A stretch of 64,000 bases of DNA, taken from positions 399,614 to 463,613 of the forward strand of contig NZ_LMDV01000009.1 in NCBI RefSeq assembly GCF_001425175.1, given 5' to 3'. The position numbers were made by a program, and so were the translations under genes. Of the stretch, positions 34,192 through 42,812 are shown piece by piece. Under the pieces are notes generated by a model. It searched no databases. It saw only the letters and a list, made by a program, of their open reading frames with translations, and was not told the origin of the DNA. Position 1 is the first letter of the stretch; each line of letters opens with the position of its first letter. This DNA is from Nocardioides sp. Root1257. Its GTDB lineage: Bacteria; Actinomycetota; Actinomycetes; Propionibacteriales; Nocardioidaceae.

Positions 34192-34536
34192 TCACACCGT
34201 CGAGGATCCCACGAGCTCGGGGTTCTCGGCGCGCACCTTCTGGCTGACCCGGTGCTCGACCCAGAAGATCAGCAGCGGGATCAGGCCGGCCACGAGCATG
34301 AGCAGGGTGAACGCGATCGACCACCGCGCCCGGCGGGCGAGCAGGAAGGCGACGACGACGTAGATCATGAAGATCCAGCCGTGGAAGAGCCACATGATGC
34401 TGGCGGACTCGCCGAACTGCTGGAGGCTGCTGCCCTCCGTGGCGAGGTACTTCAGGGGCGCGGCCACGAGGGCGCAGAACGCGAGCAGCACGCCTACGAC
34501 CAGGGCCAGCACGCGGTAGAGGTTGAACAGCTTCAC
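34192..34536 (-). CDS. DUF3817 family membrane protein
   Basis: The 114-residue protein has three membrane helices. The conserved NLYRVLALVVGVLLAFCALVAAPLKYL and MWLFHGWIFMIYVV segments are characteristic of DUF3817, an actinobacterial family of unknown function often beside SURF1 or cell-wall genes. It lies 9 bases after the SURF1 gene and 7 before the patatin gene. Confidence 0.88.
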   Translation of the reverse strand: MKLFNLYRVLALVVGVLLAFCALVAAPLKYLATEGSSLQQFGESASIMWLFHGWIFMIYVVVAFLLARRARWSIAFTLLMLVAGLIPLLIFWVEHRVSQKVRAENPELVGSSTV

Positions 34537-34545
34537 GGGGCCAGC

Positions 34546-35298
34546 CTACGGATCGCTCGTCGCGGCCTCGTCGGCGTCCTCGACCACGCGCCCCTCGGCT
34601 GTCGTGTCGGTCACCCACCGCCACCAGATGAAGGCGGCGAAGAGCCCGAAGAACCACCACTCGATCGCGTAGAGGAGGTTGCGGATGCCGGTGAACGTCC
34701 CCACGTCGGGCAGCTGGTCGACGCTGGCCTGCTCGAGCCCGTCCTCGGGCTCGGTGGCGACGCCGTACGCGCCGTAGAGGTCCTGGTCGACGTGCTGGAT
34801 GAGGTCGGCGATCCGCAGCTGCGGCAGGACGTCGTCGCTCGGGTCCTGGTCGACCTCGCCGGTGCCCTCGGGCGGCTGGAGCCAGGCGTCCAGGCTCGCC
34901 GCGCCGGTCGGTGGAGCCGGAGCGTCGTCCGGGTCGGCCACCCACCCGCGGACGATCGGCAGGGCCGCCCCGTCGTCGCCGTCGACGGCGAGCGGGGTCA
35001 CGACCCAGTAGCCGTCGTGGCCGTCGTGCACCCGACCCGAGACGTAGACGGTCCCGTCCGGCACCCAGGTCCCCGAGACCGACACGGGCTGTCCGACCTG
35101 GTCGCCGGGGAACGGGTCGTCGGGGCCGATGACCTCGTCGAGCGGCTGGGGATCGGCGTGCGTCAGGTCGACGGCCTCCGCGGCCCGGTGCGCCTGCCAC
35201 GCGTCGTACTGCCAGACGCCGAGGCCCACCGCGATCCCGACCAGGACGAGCGCCAGCAGGTGCGCGCCCCAGTAGCGCGGGGCGAGCGGGCTGGGCAC
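34546..35298 (-). CDS. SURF1 family protein
   Basis: The 250-residue protein has N- and C-terminal membrane helices (about 8-28 and 209-230) enclosing a SURF1 domain: WQAHRAAEAV, PVSVSGTWVPDGTVYVSGRV, GYWVVTPLAVDGDDGAALPIVRGWV (in parts), and LYAIEWWFFGLFAAFIWWRW. SURF1 proteins help assemble haem-copper cytochrome c oxidase. GTG start at 35298. It is first in a four-gene operon with lipid-modifying enzymes. Confidence 0.88.
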   Translation of the reverse strand: MPSPLAPRYWGAHLLALVLVGIAVGLGVWQYDAWQAHRAAEAVDLTHADPQPLDEVIGPDDPFPGDQVGQPVSVSGTWVPDGTVYVSGRVHDGHDGYWVVTPLAVDGDDGAALPIVRGWVADPDDAPAPPTGAASLDAWLQPPEGTGEVDQDPSDDVLPQLRIADLIQHVDQDLYGAYGVATEPEDGLEQASVDQLPDVGTFTGIRNLLYAIEWWFFGLFAAFIWWRWVTDTTAEGRVVEDADEAATSDP

Positions 35299-35349
35299 GC
35301 GATCAGCGTACGCAGCCCACCCACCCCGCTCCTGCGGTGGGCTCCGCGC

Positions 35350-36396
35350 CTACTTCTTCTTCTGCTTCTTGACCTTGACCACGAAGGTCTTGGTCGCCTT
35401 GGCGGCGTTGTACGCGCCCGCCGCGGCGAACGACGCGGTCACCTTGTGCTTGCCGGGCTTGAGCTTCGGCAGCGTGAACGTCGCCAGGCCCGAGCGCAGC
35501 ACACCCTGCTGCGCACGCAGCTTGTCGACTGCGAACGTCACCACTCCGCCGACCAGCGCCGTACCGGACGTGACGTTGACGTACGCCTTCGGGCGCTGGC
35601 CCTGCAGGACCTTGCCGGGCACCGACAGCTTGATGCTCGGGGTGAGCTTGTTGATCTTGACGGCCGCGGTCGTGAAGGGGGCCGGCGCGACGCCGGCTCC
35701 GACGCTGGAGAGCATCAGCGCCAGGAGCGGCGGGTAGGTGACGGTGGCGCTGACCGTGGAGCCCGCATCGGCGCCGGTGGGGGTGTACGACAGCCCGGTC
35801 ACTCCGGTCGGCGCGCCGTTGCGGTTCCACGCGACGACGGGGTCCGACGACAGCCCCAGGCCGATGCCACCGAGGCCGCCCAGCGCAGCGCCCAGCTCAC
35901 TGAGCGAGCTGGGGATCGAGACCGCGAGCGGCCGGCCGACGCCCGGCGTACCGGTCAGCCTGGGGGTCGCGATGGTGATCGTCAGCGGCGTCGTGGCGCC
36001 CTCGGTGATCGTCAGGGCGCCTGCGCCGACGGCGAGACCCGCTCCACCCATCAGGGTCGCGATCGAGCAGGTGGACAGACCGACGCAGGTGATCCCGGCC
36101 CAACCACCCATGACCATGGCGCCGTAGGTGCCGGCCGGGACCTCCTCGGCGAACGAGGCGGCCGCCACGGGGGTCCCGCCGCCGTCGGGAACGCCGAGGG
36201 AGACGGGGCCGGACCCGTCAGAGGGCACCAGCTCGACCGCGCCCTGGACCGGTCGACCCAGGTCGTCGACGAGGGTGAGGGCGATGATGCCGTTGCCCGG
36301 GTCGATCGCGTTCGCCGGGGTGGCGACCGCGACGGTACCGAGGATGAGCGCAGTGGCGGCGAAGACAGCCGTCAGCCGCGGGAGACGTGAGCGCAC
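35350..36396 (-). CDS. Secreted protein with Ig-like repeat domains
   Basis: The 348-residue protein has a clear Sec signal peptide (about 1-30, ending TPANA) and then beta-rich modules. They are VGRPLAVSIPSSLSEL, a segment with GLSYTPTGADAGSTVSATVTYP, and the C-terminal AKTFVVKVKKQKKK preceded by LPKLKPGKHKVTASFAAAGAYN, typical of actinobacterial Ig-like repeat proteins that are exported or surface-linked. AAGGAG lies six bases before the GTG. Function is unknown. It is the last host gene before the tRNA-Ala-integrated element. Confidence 0.75.
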   Translation of the reverse strand: MRSRLPRLTAVFAATALILGTVAVATPANAIDPGNGIIALTLVDDLGRPVQGAVELVPSDGSGPVSLGVPDGGGTPVAAASFAEEVPAGTYGAMVMGGWAGITCVGLSTCSIATLMGGAGLAVGAGALTITEGATTPLTITIATPRLTGTPGVGRPLAVSIPSSLSELGAALGGLGGIGLGLSSDPVVAWNRNGAPTGVTGLSYTPTGADAGSTVSATVTYPPLLALMLSSVGAGVAPAPFTTAAVKINKLTPSIKLSVPGKVLQGQRPKAYVNVTSGTALVGGVVTFAVDKLRAQQGVLRSGLATFTLPKLKPGKHKVTASFAAAGAYNAAKATKTFVVKVKKQKKK

Positions 36397-36545
36397 AGAG
36401 GCTCCTTGGAACTAGAGGTTCCCGAGAGGGACAGTGTCCGTTCGATTGAATCGGAGCCCCAGCCGGCACGGGCCAGAACGCCGTGATCCGTTCGGGTGGT
36501 CCAGACCCGAGGGCCGTCGCGGCTCGAGGAGATGTCCCGGAGAGA

Positions 36546-36590
36546 TGGTGGAGCCTAGGGGACTCGAACCCCTAACCCCCTGCTTGCAAA
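36546..36590. repeat. Attachment site, left copy (host-derived 3' tRNA-Ala fragment)
   Basis: These 45 bases are identical to 62349-62393. With the intact tRNA at the right end, this copy is the original 3' end displaced by integration, so it is not a functional tRNA. The surrounding gap 36397-36769 holds no gene. Beyond the core, 36591-36769 may hold integrase arm sites; TTGTGGACAG is the only motif noticed. Confidence 0.92.
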
Positions 36591-36769
36591 TTGTCCTGGA
36601 GTAGAGGTGTAAACTGCCTCTGACCTGCGAAAACAACGAGTCAGTTGTGGACAGATTCCCCCATAAGTGACCGTTCCTTCCCCCACTGGACCCCCAAGCA
36701 CTGCTGCGCAAGCAGGGGGTCGAACAGCAGGTCATCGGCAGGCAGAAGCACGGAAGGACACTCGGGACG

Positions 36770-37945
36770 ATGACTCGCAGACGAGGCTTCGGAGAGGTGG
36801 AGCGTCGGGTCGGCGCCAACGGGACGGTGACCTACCGGGCGCGCTACGCCATGGCCGACGGGACCCGGCACTCGCGCACCCTCGGCACCAAGATGGACGC
36901 GGAGGCATGGCTCGCGTCGGAGCGCTCACTGATCGACCGCGAGGTCTGGTCCGCTCCGGCCGCGCGCAAGGCAGCGGAGGTACGCCGACAGCGCGAGGCC
37001 GCGTACAACACCGTGCGGACCTTCGCCGCTCGCTACCTCAAGGAGCGCAGCCTGCGACCCAACACCGTGCACAACTACGAACGGCTCCTTGCCACCCGGA
37101 TCGACCCGTACTTCGGTGAGATGCCGCTGCGCGACGTGTCCTTGTCGGAGATCAAGGCGTGGCGTGCCTCGCTCGATCCGAGGACCTCTTCGCAGAACGC
37201 CGCCGCCTACCGGCTCCTGCGCTCGATCCTGCAGGCCGCTGAGGAGGAGGAGCTGATCGACCGGGTGCCGCCGAAGATCCGCGGCGCGAGCTCGGCTCCG
37301 GTGCAACGTGTCGCCGTTCCGGCGACGCTCGAGGAGATCGCGGTCATCACCGACGCGATGCCCGAGCGGCTCCGTCTGCTGATCGTGCTCGCGGCATTCG
37401 TCGGCCTTCGCCAGGGTGAGCTCCTCGAGCTGCGGCGCTCGGACGTCGACGGGGTCACCGGCAGGGTCAGCGTCACCCGCAAGGTCGACAAGGACGTCCT
37501 GCCCGGCGCTCCCGGTGCCTGCCGGAAGTGCGGTCGGGTGATCAGCTCGCCCAAGACCGCCAGTGGTGTCCGCACCGTCCACGTCCCGCCGCCGTTCTTG
37601 CCCGCCCTGCAGAAGCACCTGCTCGAGCACACCGCGGCCGGTCCGACCGGACTGCTCTTCCCCGGGGATAGGACCGACCACATGAGCGTTCGCTACCTGA
37701 TGGATCGCTACCGTCCCGCTCGCGAAGCCGCTGGCCGACCCGATCTGACCATCCACCACCTCCGCCACACCGCCCTCACACTGGCCGGCCAGCACGGAGC
37801 TACCGCCGCCGAACTGCAGGCCCGCGCCGGCCACGCCTCCCAGGCGGCAATGGCGATCTACCAACACGCCACCATTGATCGCGACAAGTCGCTCGCGGAC
37901 AGGATTGGCGCGACATATGAAGCTTGGCGCCAGAGCGAACCGTAG
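36770..37945 (+). CDS. int: Tyrosine recombinase/integrase of the tRNA-Ala element
   Basis: The 391-residue phage-type integrase has an N-terminal arm-binding region (GTVTYRARYAMADGTRHSRTLG), a SAM-like core-binding domain (about 80-160) and a catalytic domain. The catalytic residues are Arg in GLRQGELLEL, Lys in SPKTASGVRTV, His and Arg in HHLRHT (about 329-334), His in AGHAS and Tyr364 in AIYQHA. A CRKCG pair is inserted before the lysine. It reads away from attL, 180 bases inside it, which is the usual layout, and is the best candidate for the enzyme that inserted the element. Confidence 0.95.
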   Translation: MTRRRGFGEVERRVGANGTVTYRARYAMADGTRHSRTLGTKMDAEAWLASERSLIDREVWSAPAARKAAEVRRQREAAYNTVRTFAARYLKERSLRPNTVHNYERLLATRIDPYFGEMPLRDVSLSEIKAWRASLDPRTSSQNAAAYRLLRSILQAAEEEELIDRVPPKIRGASSAPVQRVAVPATLEEIAVITDAMPERLRLLIVLAAFVGLRQGELLELRRSDVDGVTGRVSVTRKVDKDVLPGAPGACRKCGRVISSPKTASGVRTVHVPPPFLPALQKHLLEHTAAGPTGLLFPGDRTDHMSVRYLMDRYRPAREAAGRPDLTIHHLRHTALTLAGQHGATAAELQARAGHASQAAMAIYQHATIDRDKSLADRIGATYEAWRQSEP

Positions 37946-38065
37946 AGCCCCACGGGAGCGATGGGGCCACCGGGTTGGAACGGTCCCTCCGCCGCGAGGG
38001 GGGCGGTTGCCATCCTGCGTCATGGCGCCACGACCTCGACTAGCGCAGTCGCGCACGAGTCCAGA

Positions 38066-38764
38066 TCACCACTCCTCCCATGGCTGCGTTTTGTACGGAA
38101 TGTCGTGGACCGGCGGCCGCTTGCGGTCCTCTTGTGCCCGCTTCGCAGCATCTGAGGCATCTCTGGTGTTCTCATGGGCGCGCATCTCAGCATCACGTCG
38201 TTGCTTGGCGCGCGCTTGGCGGAGCCGAGACTCGGCTCGCTCGGCGAGCAAGGCGTCACGCTCCAGACGGCTCTTCGTTGCGGCGTCCTGGCGCTGGCGC
38301 TCTGCCTCGAGACCTTGCTGGATACGTCCGGTCAGCGCCTCGTCGATCTCCAACCTGATCTTTCGTGACGTGATGACGTCGCGGGCGAAGGCAACCGCAG
38401 TATCAAGAGACCCGTACACCAACGTCAACCGTTCGGAAACTGCCTGTTCCAGATCACCTAGGTAGACGTCGCCCAGCTCGTGTGCGGCGGCATTCCACTC
38501 CGTCAGCAATAGGTGACCCTCGTCGTTCTCACCCGCCGCGAGAACGGCCGCGAGGAGAAGTCGTGCGCCACCAATGCTGGCCAAGGCATGGTGTTCTGAG
38601 CGGCTGCGAAAGTCAGCTGCCGAGGGCTCCCTCAACTGGTGACCGACAACAACCTGCCAAACCGCGAGAGGGCTCGGATGTGTGCTCCGCGCCACAACCA
38701 CCTCCCTGCCCAAACGCTGTCCGGTGTGCGGATCGTCTTCTGGCAGTTCCCAGACAGAGGTCAC
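38066..38764 (-). CDS. Hypothetical protein with C-terminal charged coiled coil
   Basis: The 232-residue protein is not recognised. The first half is mixed (SVWELPEDDPHTGQRL, LLLTEWNAAAHELGDVYLGDLEQAV). The second half is a long Arg/Ala/Glu-rich helix (about 150-215, LEAERQRQDAATKSRLERDA and following) that should form a coiled coil. GTG start without a clear ribosome site. It is the last of three co-directional genes, though separated from the next by 187 bases. Base composition is less GC-rich than the host. Confidence 0.55.
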   Translation of the reverse strand: MTSVWELPEDDPHTGQRLGREVVVARSTHPSPLAVWQVVVGHQLREPSAADFRSRSEHHALASIGGARLLLAAVLAAGENDEGHLLLTEWNAAAHELGDVYLGDLEQAVSERLTLVYGSLDTAVAFARDVITSRKIRLEIDEALTGRIQQGLEAERQRQDAATKSRLERDALLAERAESRLRQARAKQRRDAEMRAHENTRDASDAAKRAQEDRKRPPVHDIPYKTQPWEEW

Positions 38765-38951
38765 GACTTTCGACGCCGCGCTTCACAACTTAGGTGTATC
38801 GAGCCTCGGCGTGAACCGATTCCTCGTGGATCTCCCGCATGGAGCGCGTCTTCCCGCCGCCTGGGCTCCAGCGGCTGTCCAGAAGCTTGTGCGACGTCTC
38901 GTCCGCCAGACAGACGCAGCCTGCGCGCACTGTGGCGTGGCCTCAGAACAG

Positions 38952-39755
38952 CTATCCGAGGTGGTCTCTGGGAGGTGGAGCCTCGCTGAGCCTCATTCCA
39001 ACCAACAGCGCAACGCGTGCTGGCGACAGGTCGCGGTTCCGCACTTGCTCGATGAGGCCGCCATCCACACGCGACGCGACATGCCCGAGCGCGACCAGTT
39101 CAAGATCGATCAATGGCACGTCTGCGAGGAATCTCTGCCAGCGCCAACGGTCGAGTTCCTGGGCGAAGCGGATCGGCTCGTCGGCTCGTTCGACGATCCG
39201 ATCCAGTGCGCCGGCCATCGCTTCCACCCGGCTGCCCCGAGCGTAGGCGACGAACTGCTCGAACATAGATGCGGGTACTCCCGCCAGGCTCCAACCTAGG
39301 CCAGCGTTGTCTCGCAACGCGCCGGCAGCACGCCACGGGGTGTGCAAGTTCCCCAACTCGACTTCTTGGTCGTAGTAGAGCGCGGCAAGCGACGAGATCG
39401 GTTCGCTCGGGGGCGGAGCCATCGAGCCATCGCGTTCATCTCGCGAGGGCTGCCAGAACCCGTTGCTGGCGAGGCCGAGTGTCCATGCCTCCGGCGCGCC
39501 AGCACGCTCATAGAGCCTGGCTCCTCGCGCGAGAATTTCGGATGCGACGCCTTGATCAATGAGGACAAGTAGCGTCGCCGCGTCTGCCAACGTCGTGGCC
39601 AACATGAGCTCCCGCTCAACAACGCCTTCTTCGAACTGCGTCGGATCCGGTGTCTCATACTCAAGTGCGTACTCAGCCAAGCTGTGGCCCACTCGCGCGA
39701 CGTCCTCTGGGTCGACGTCGAGAACCTCGAACCAATCGACCGGCAGCGCTGTCAC
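38952..39755 (-). CDS. Hypothetical protein, second of a coupled pair
   Basis: The 267-residue protein starts VTALPVDWFEVLDVDPEDVAR at a GTG that overlaps the upstream stop (GTGA), showing translational coupling. It is mostly helical by composition and rich in Leu, Ala and Glu, with PIRFAQELDRWRWQRFLADVPLIDLELVALGHV near the end (about residues 210-242). No family is recognised. The coupling suggests it works with, or neutralises, the product of 39752-40399. Overlapping open frames on the other strand lack start signals and are taken as shadows. Confidence 0.55.
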   Translation of the reverse strand: MTALPVDWFEVLDVDPEDVARVGHSLAEYALEYETPDPTQFEEGVVERELMLATTLADAATLLVLIDQGVASEILARGARLYERAGAPEAWTLGLASNGFWQPSRDERDGSMAPPPSEPISSLAALYYDQEVELGNLHTPWRAAGALRDNAGLGWSLAGVPASMFEQFVAYARGSRVEAMAGALDRIVERADEPIRFAQELDRWRWQRFLADVPLIDLELVALGHVASRVDGGLIEQVRNRDLSPARVALLVGMRLSEAPPPRDHLG

Positions 39756-40399
39756 AGCACGTCCCGAATTGCGGCATGCCCCTCTGGGGCGACGAAACGA
39801 CCATTTGTCCATCGACCAGCGACATATGCTCGCCTGCCGACGGCCGAGGAACGTCCCGCGCCAAGCTCCCAGCGCTCGACCCACTGAAGCTGCGCCATCG
39901 GCACGTGGATCTTCGCCGTGACTTCACCCTGACGGTGGAAGCGCCGAAACTGCGAGTAGGTCAGCAGATCCCGAACGTCCTCGGCGAAGGGCTCGAGCCT
40001 CACCTCAGAGTGCGGCAGGACCGGAACCCAACCGGCAAAGATGTGCCCCGCTGACTGGAAATTGTCCGTCGCGTAGAGCAATGCCGTCCGCTGTGCGCTT
40101 TCCACGCGATTTTGGCCGTAACCGCGGGGACGCGACGTGCGCATCCGAACTCCCGCTGTCAGAGATATGAATGGCGTCTCGTCCTGCACTGTTTGGTACT
40201 TGTCGAGATGGTCCTGAAGCGCACCGGCAGTGAGTTTGTTGGCTACCTCCGCGGGGGAGATCAGACCGGCGTTTCGCCACCAATTGCAAACAAGACCGCG
40301 CTCGCGCAGGATCGCACGGGCCTCGTCGTCATCGAGCCCGCTCATCCCCTTGCGAAACCACTGGAACCACATCTGGAAGCAACTATCGCAGACGATCAA
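39752..40399 (-). CDS. Hypothetical protein, possible ADP-ribosyltransferase-like fold
   Basis: The protein is up to 215 residues. The N-terminus has CDSCFQMWFQWFRKG. The centre has ETPFISLTAGVRMRT, then RTALLYATDNF and GEVTAKIHVPMAQLQWVERWE. The TPFISLT segment, followed by a late Glu-containing strand, faintly recalls ADP-ribosyltransferase-type folds, but this is weak pattern matching and no catalytic triad is proven. The start is uncertain: TTG at 40399 or ATG at 40345. It is coupled by a GTGA overlap to the following gene, an arrangement also seen in toxin/antitoxin-like pairs. Confidence 0.5.
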   Translation of the reverse strand: MIVCDSCFQMWFQWFRKGMSGLDDDEARAILRERGLVCNWWRNAGLISPAEVANKLTAGALQDHLDKYQTVQDETPFISLTAGVRMRTSRPRGYGQNRVESAQRTALLYATDNFQSAGHIFAGWVPVLPHSEVRLEPFAEDVRDLLTYSQFRRFHRQGEVTAKIHVPMAQLQWVERWELGAGRSSAVGRRAYVAGRWTNGRFVAPEGHAAIRDVL

Positions 40400-40575
40400 A
40401 CGGACTGAAGTTCCGACGGCCGCTGATCAGCTGGCGGACGACCCGACCAGCTGGTCCAGCAGTCCCCGGGGCCGAGGCCCCGGGTTGCGTCTAACCGCCG
40501 CGACACGGCGACCACCGTGAAATGCCCCAGTCTTGCCGTTGCTTATCGGCGACTACCTAAGTTCATCCTCGCCTA

Positions 40576-41097
40576 CTAGCGCACCCAGGCAGTTGCTCGC
40601 CCCTGCGCCGCCTTACGAGCTCGTTGTCTGTCCGGCTTGGGATTTGCCATCACCCAGTTGTTGGCGACGATCACGATCTCCGACACCGCAGTTGATACGG
40701 GAGGAGTTCCGAAAGTCATGTCCGTCTTCTGGGCGGCACTCCACACCTCGAGAAGGTGGTCCACTCGTTGCTGGAGTTCAACCGCCACGGATGGCCACTT
40801 TCCAGTGAGTTTTGACATGAGATCGATGCTGCGAGCCAAGACTTCCTGCACAGCCTCGGAATCGTCGATGGTGCTGTTCCTGACCTTCGCAGGCAGCAGA
40901 ACCGAGGACACAATGAGCGCGGAGGCTGAGTCCCGCACGTTTGCGCGGACCTGCGCTAAGCGCTCATGGCGGATTGTCAGCACAACTGCAAACGCCGTAA
41001 ACAAGCCCCCAATGATCCCGCCGACAATCCCGTCCAGCGCCGTCCCCCACCACCAGGCACCGTCGTTGAGATGTCCGCCTGTCCACTCGTCTGCCAT
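40576..41097 (-). CDS. Hypothetical protein with one membrane helix
   Basis: The 173-residue protein has a membrane segment at about 22-42 (LDGIVGGIIGGLFTAFAVVLTI), then a cytoplasmic helical part (LAQVRANVRDSASALIVSSVLL, VDHLLEVWSAAQKTD). It resembles many small anchored proteins of mobile elements in plan only; function is unknown. The 176 bases between it and the next gene downstream hold a strong GC hairpin (CCCGGGGCC/GGCCCCGGG at 40465-40484) without a T run. Confidence 0.5.
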   Translation of the reverse strand: MADEWTGGHLNDGAWWWGTALDGIVGGIIGGLFTAFAVVLTIRHERLAQVRANVRDSASALIVSSVLLPAKVRNSTIDDSEAVQEVLARSIDLMSKLTGKWPSVAVELQQRVDHLLEVWSAAQKTDMTFGTPPVSTAVSEIVIVANNWVMANPKPDRQRARKAAQGRATAWVR

Positions 41098-41302
41098 GCA
41101 CCGGACCGTAGCGGTCGTCCTGTCCGCGGCGCGTCCGCTACTGCGTGCACTTGCTCACTACCAAAGTCGCCGAGGGCCTGCTGCACGGGAGGTGACATCT
41201 CGTCCTGGCGACCGTTCGTGCATCAGACCGCCACGTTGCCCTTTTGGTCGACTCCCCTCTGTGTCTAGGAGAGCCGGGTCGGACCCTGACAAGATGCTGG
41301 GC

Positions 41303-41683
41303 ATGACTGATTCGTACGGGGCTACCCACGTCGGGGCCCTGCCGCCGGACATCGACCAGTACGTCCCGGGTCGGGTGGGGATGTGGTCGGTATCGCCCGT
41401 TATCGATAGGCCAGCTGCCAGGGTCTGGAGAGTGGCGTTCATTCACGCGGCAGAGGCTGACCCGATCATTGAGTGGATGGGTGCCGGATTCGCGGTCTGC
41501 GCTCCCGACGATGCTGAGCGAGTCGCTGAGCGCCTGGTGGAACTAGTCGAGGAGACGAACGAGAAGTTCCCTGCTGCGCTGGCTCCGTTCAAGGAATCGG
41601 AGACCTCGTACGTGATGGATAGGGGCAGCGCTTACTATTCGGCCGATGGGGAGCACTTCCGGAATCGACGCTTCCTAGCGTGA
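41303..41683 (+). CDS. Hypothetical protein
   Basis: The 126-residue acidic protein is not recognised. It contains VGMWSVSPVIDRPAARVWRVAFIHAAEADPIIEW (about 26-58), an alpha/beta-looking core (AVCAPDDAERVAERLVELVEETNEKF) and a Tyr-rich end. Two ATG codons nine bases apart (41294, 41303) could start it. It is the only plus-strand gene in this part of the element. Confidence 0.5.
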   Translation: MTDSYGATHVGALPPDIDQYVPGRVGMWSVSPVIDRPAARVWRVAFIHAAEADPIIEWMGAGFAVCAPDDAERVAERLVELVEETNEKFPAALAPFKESETSYVMDRGSAYYSADGEHFRNRRFLA

Positions 41684-41737
41684 AACGTGGGTGTATCCCG
41701 CCACCGCGGGTGCGTCCATTCGCCGCGACAAGGGCTC

Positions 41738-41884
41738 TCAAGAGCTGCCGTCGGGCGCCCAGCCCAGAGGGATATGCGCGGCGCCCGCTGTCTCGCAGAA
41801 GTAAAGCGTCGGCGCGCCGTAGGCAGGATCGTCATTCGGGACCACGATCAGCTCGTCGCCGCATGTAGGGCACGCAAAGGTCAT
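41738..41884 (-). CDS. Small zinc-ribbon-like protein
   Basis: The 48-residue protein starts MTFACPTCGDELIVVPNDDP and has a single CxxC plus a later Cys (YFCETAG) and His. Half of a zinc ribbon is visible, so metal binding is possible but unproven. The open frame continues upstream, but ATG 41884 is the start that makes a protein-like sequence. It is short enough that it could be non-coding. Confidence 0.4.
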   Translation of the reverse strand: MTFACPTCGDELIVVPNDDPAYGAPTLYFCETAGAAHIPLGWAPDGSS

Positions 41885-42324
41885 ATCGCCGAAGATAGGC
41901 ACACGGTCGGCTGCTGACGTCAGCCGTTCGTCTTGACTCGCCGGCCGTTCTGAACGACGTGCGTCCCACCGCCGCGGACGCGACCAGCGTCCCACCGCAG
42001 CGAAGCGGCGACACACCTCATCTGGCCCAGGCGCCACCCGCACGGTTGCTGTTGGGGACGCGTGCCATCCCCCATCTGGAGGGTGCCCTAGATGGTTCAG
42101 CGACAGGAAGCAAGGACTGCGCCGGAGGATCTGCCCCAACCGGAGCAGACGCCACCCAGCCCTCCGGGCGCTGGGGTAGTAGAGGCCAATCGGACTGAAC
42201 TACACCCGCGTAGTTCTGCACAGGTTAATCCCCACATGTGCACAACGGTGGCGCGCATTCCAGCGCGTACGGCGCACCAACGAGCGCCGGTACCAGCTGC
42301 CGCGATCGTCTCCGACAAACCCGG
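41885..42324. other. Gene-free stretch with hairpin GAACTAC/GTAGTTC and DnaA-box-like site
   Basis: No gene is supported in these 440 bases. At 42197-42216 lies GAACTACACCCGCGTAGTTC, followed by TGCACAGG, a near copy of the host-side hairpin at 29938-29965. Just downstream are CCCCACA and TGTGCACAA (on the other strand TTGTGCACA, a DnaA-box match). The same order of hairpin, TGCACAGG and DnaA-like boxes at both places argues against coincidence. A replication or copy-control role for the excised element is possible. Confidence 0.5.
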
Positions 42325-42540
42325 CTACGCACTACGCCCACGCCAGGTGTTGATCGGATGCGCGTCGATGAAGCGGTCCAGTGACTCGGTCTTGATTCGG
42401 ATTGTGCGCCGCCCGAGGCGGACGGCCTCGAGATTGCCGGCCGCGATAAACCGCCGGACGGTCTTGGTCGAAACGCCGAGGATCTCGGCGGCCTCGGCGA
42501 TTGAGACGAGGCGGCGAGTGGTGCTGATGGTTAGGGCCAT
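42325..42540 (-). CDS. Excisionase-like helix-turn-helix protein
   Basis: This 71-residue MerR/HTH_17-type DNA-binding protein has SIAEAAEILGVSTKTVRRFIAAGNLEAVRLGRRTIRI (about 13-49), the winged helix typical of excisionases and of small regulators upstream of relaxase genes. It could direct excision with the integrase or regulate transfer genes. It is divergent from the relaxase, with 272 bases between. Confidence 0.82.
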   Translation of the reverse strand: MALTISTTRRLVSIAEAAEILGVSTKTVRRFIAAGNLEAVRLGRRTIRIKTESLDRFIDAHPINTWRGRSA

Positions 42541-42812
42541 TCGGGTGCTCCTGAGTCAGCGGCGGTCCGGTTGGGCGCCTTCGCTCCTCAAGGCCCCGAG
42601 CTGTCTTCCAGTGGCCACCCCAACTTGCTCCACTCTCTCCGCGTCTCGTGGCCTGTCACTCGTCACCTCCTGGCCCTCCTCGCCCTCGCGCAACCCACCC
42701 GCTTCCTCCGCCTTCTGCCGTTCCTCCCACCCACCGATCCCACACACACCTCTTTCATTCCAGACCCGGGGTGGCCACTCACCGGCTCTCATCGGCCTTG
42801 AGGGGCGTGACG
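42541..42812. other. Pyrimidine-rich intergenic region before the relaxase (candidate oriT)
   Basis: The 272 bases between the HTH gene and the relaxase are strikingly strand-biased, with long runs of C and T from about 42625 to 42765 and few G. MobF relaxases usually nick at an oriT just upstream of their own gene, so this is the most likely place for oriT. No specific nic site or inverted repeat is identified by eye. Confidence 0.4.

Noticed and set aside
36546..36590. Possible tRNA-Ala gene at the left end
   Set aside because: Only the 3' part up to the anticodon loop is present; the 5' half is missing, so it is an attachment-site remnant.
38682..39299. 205-residue plus-strand open frame with CxxC motifs
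   Set aside because: It crosses the ends of two minus-strand genes, one supported by a GTGA overlap, and has no start signal.
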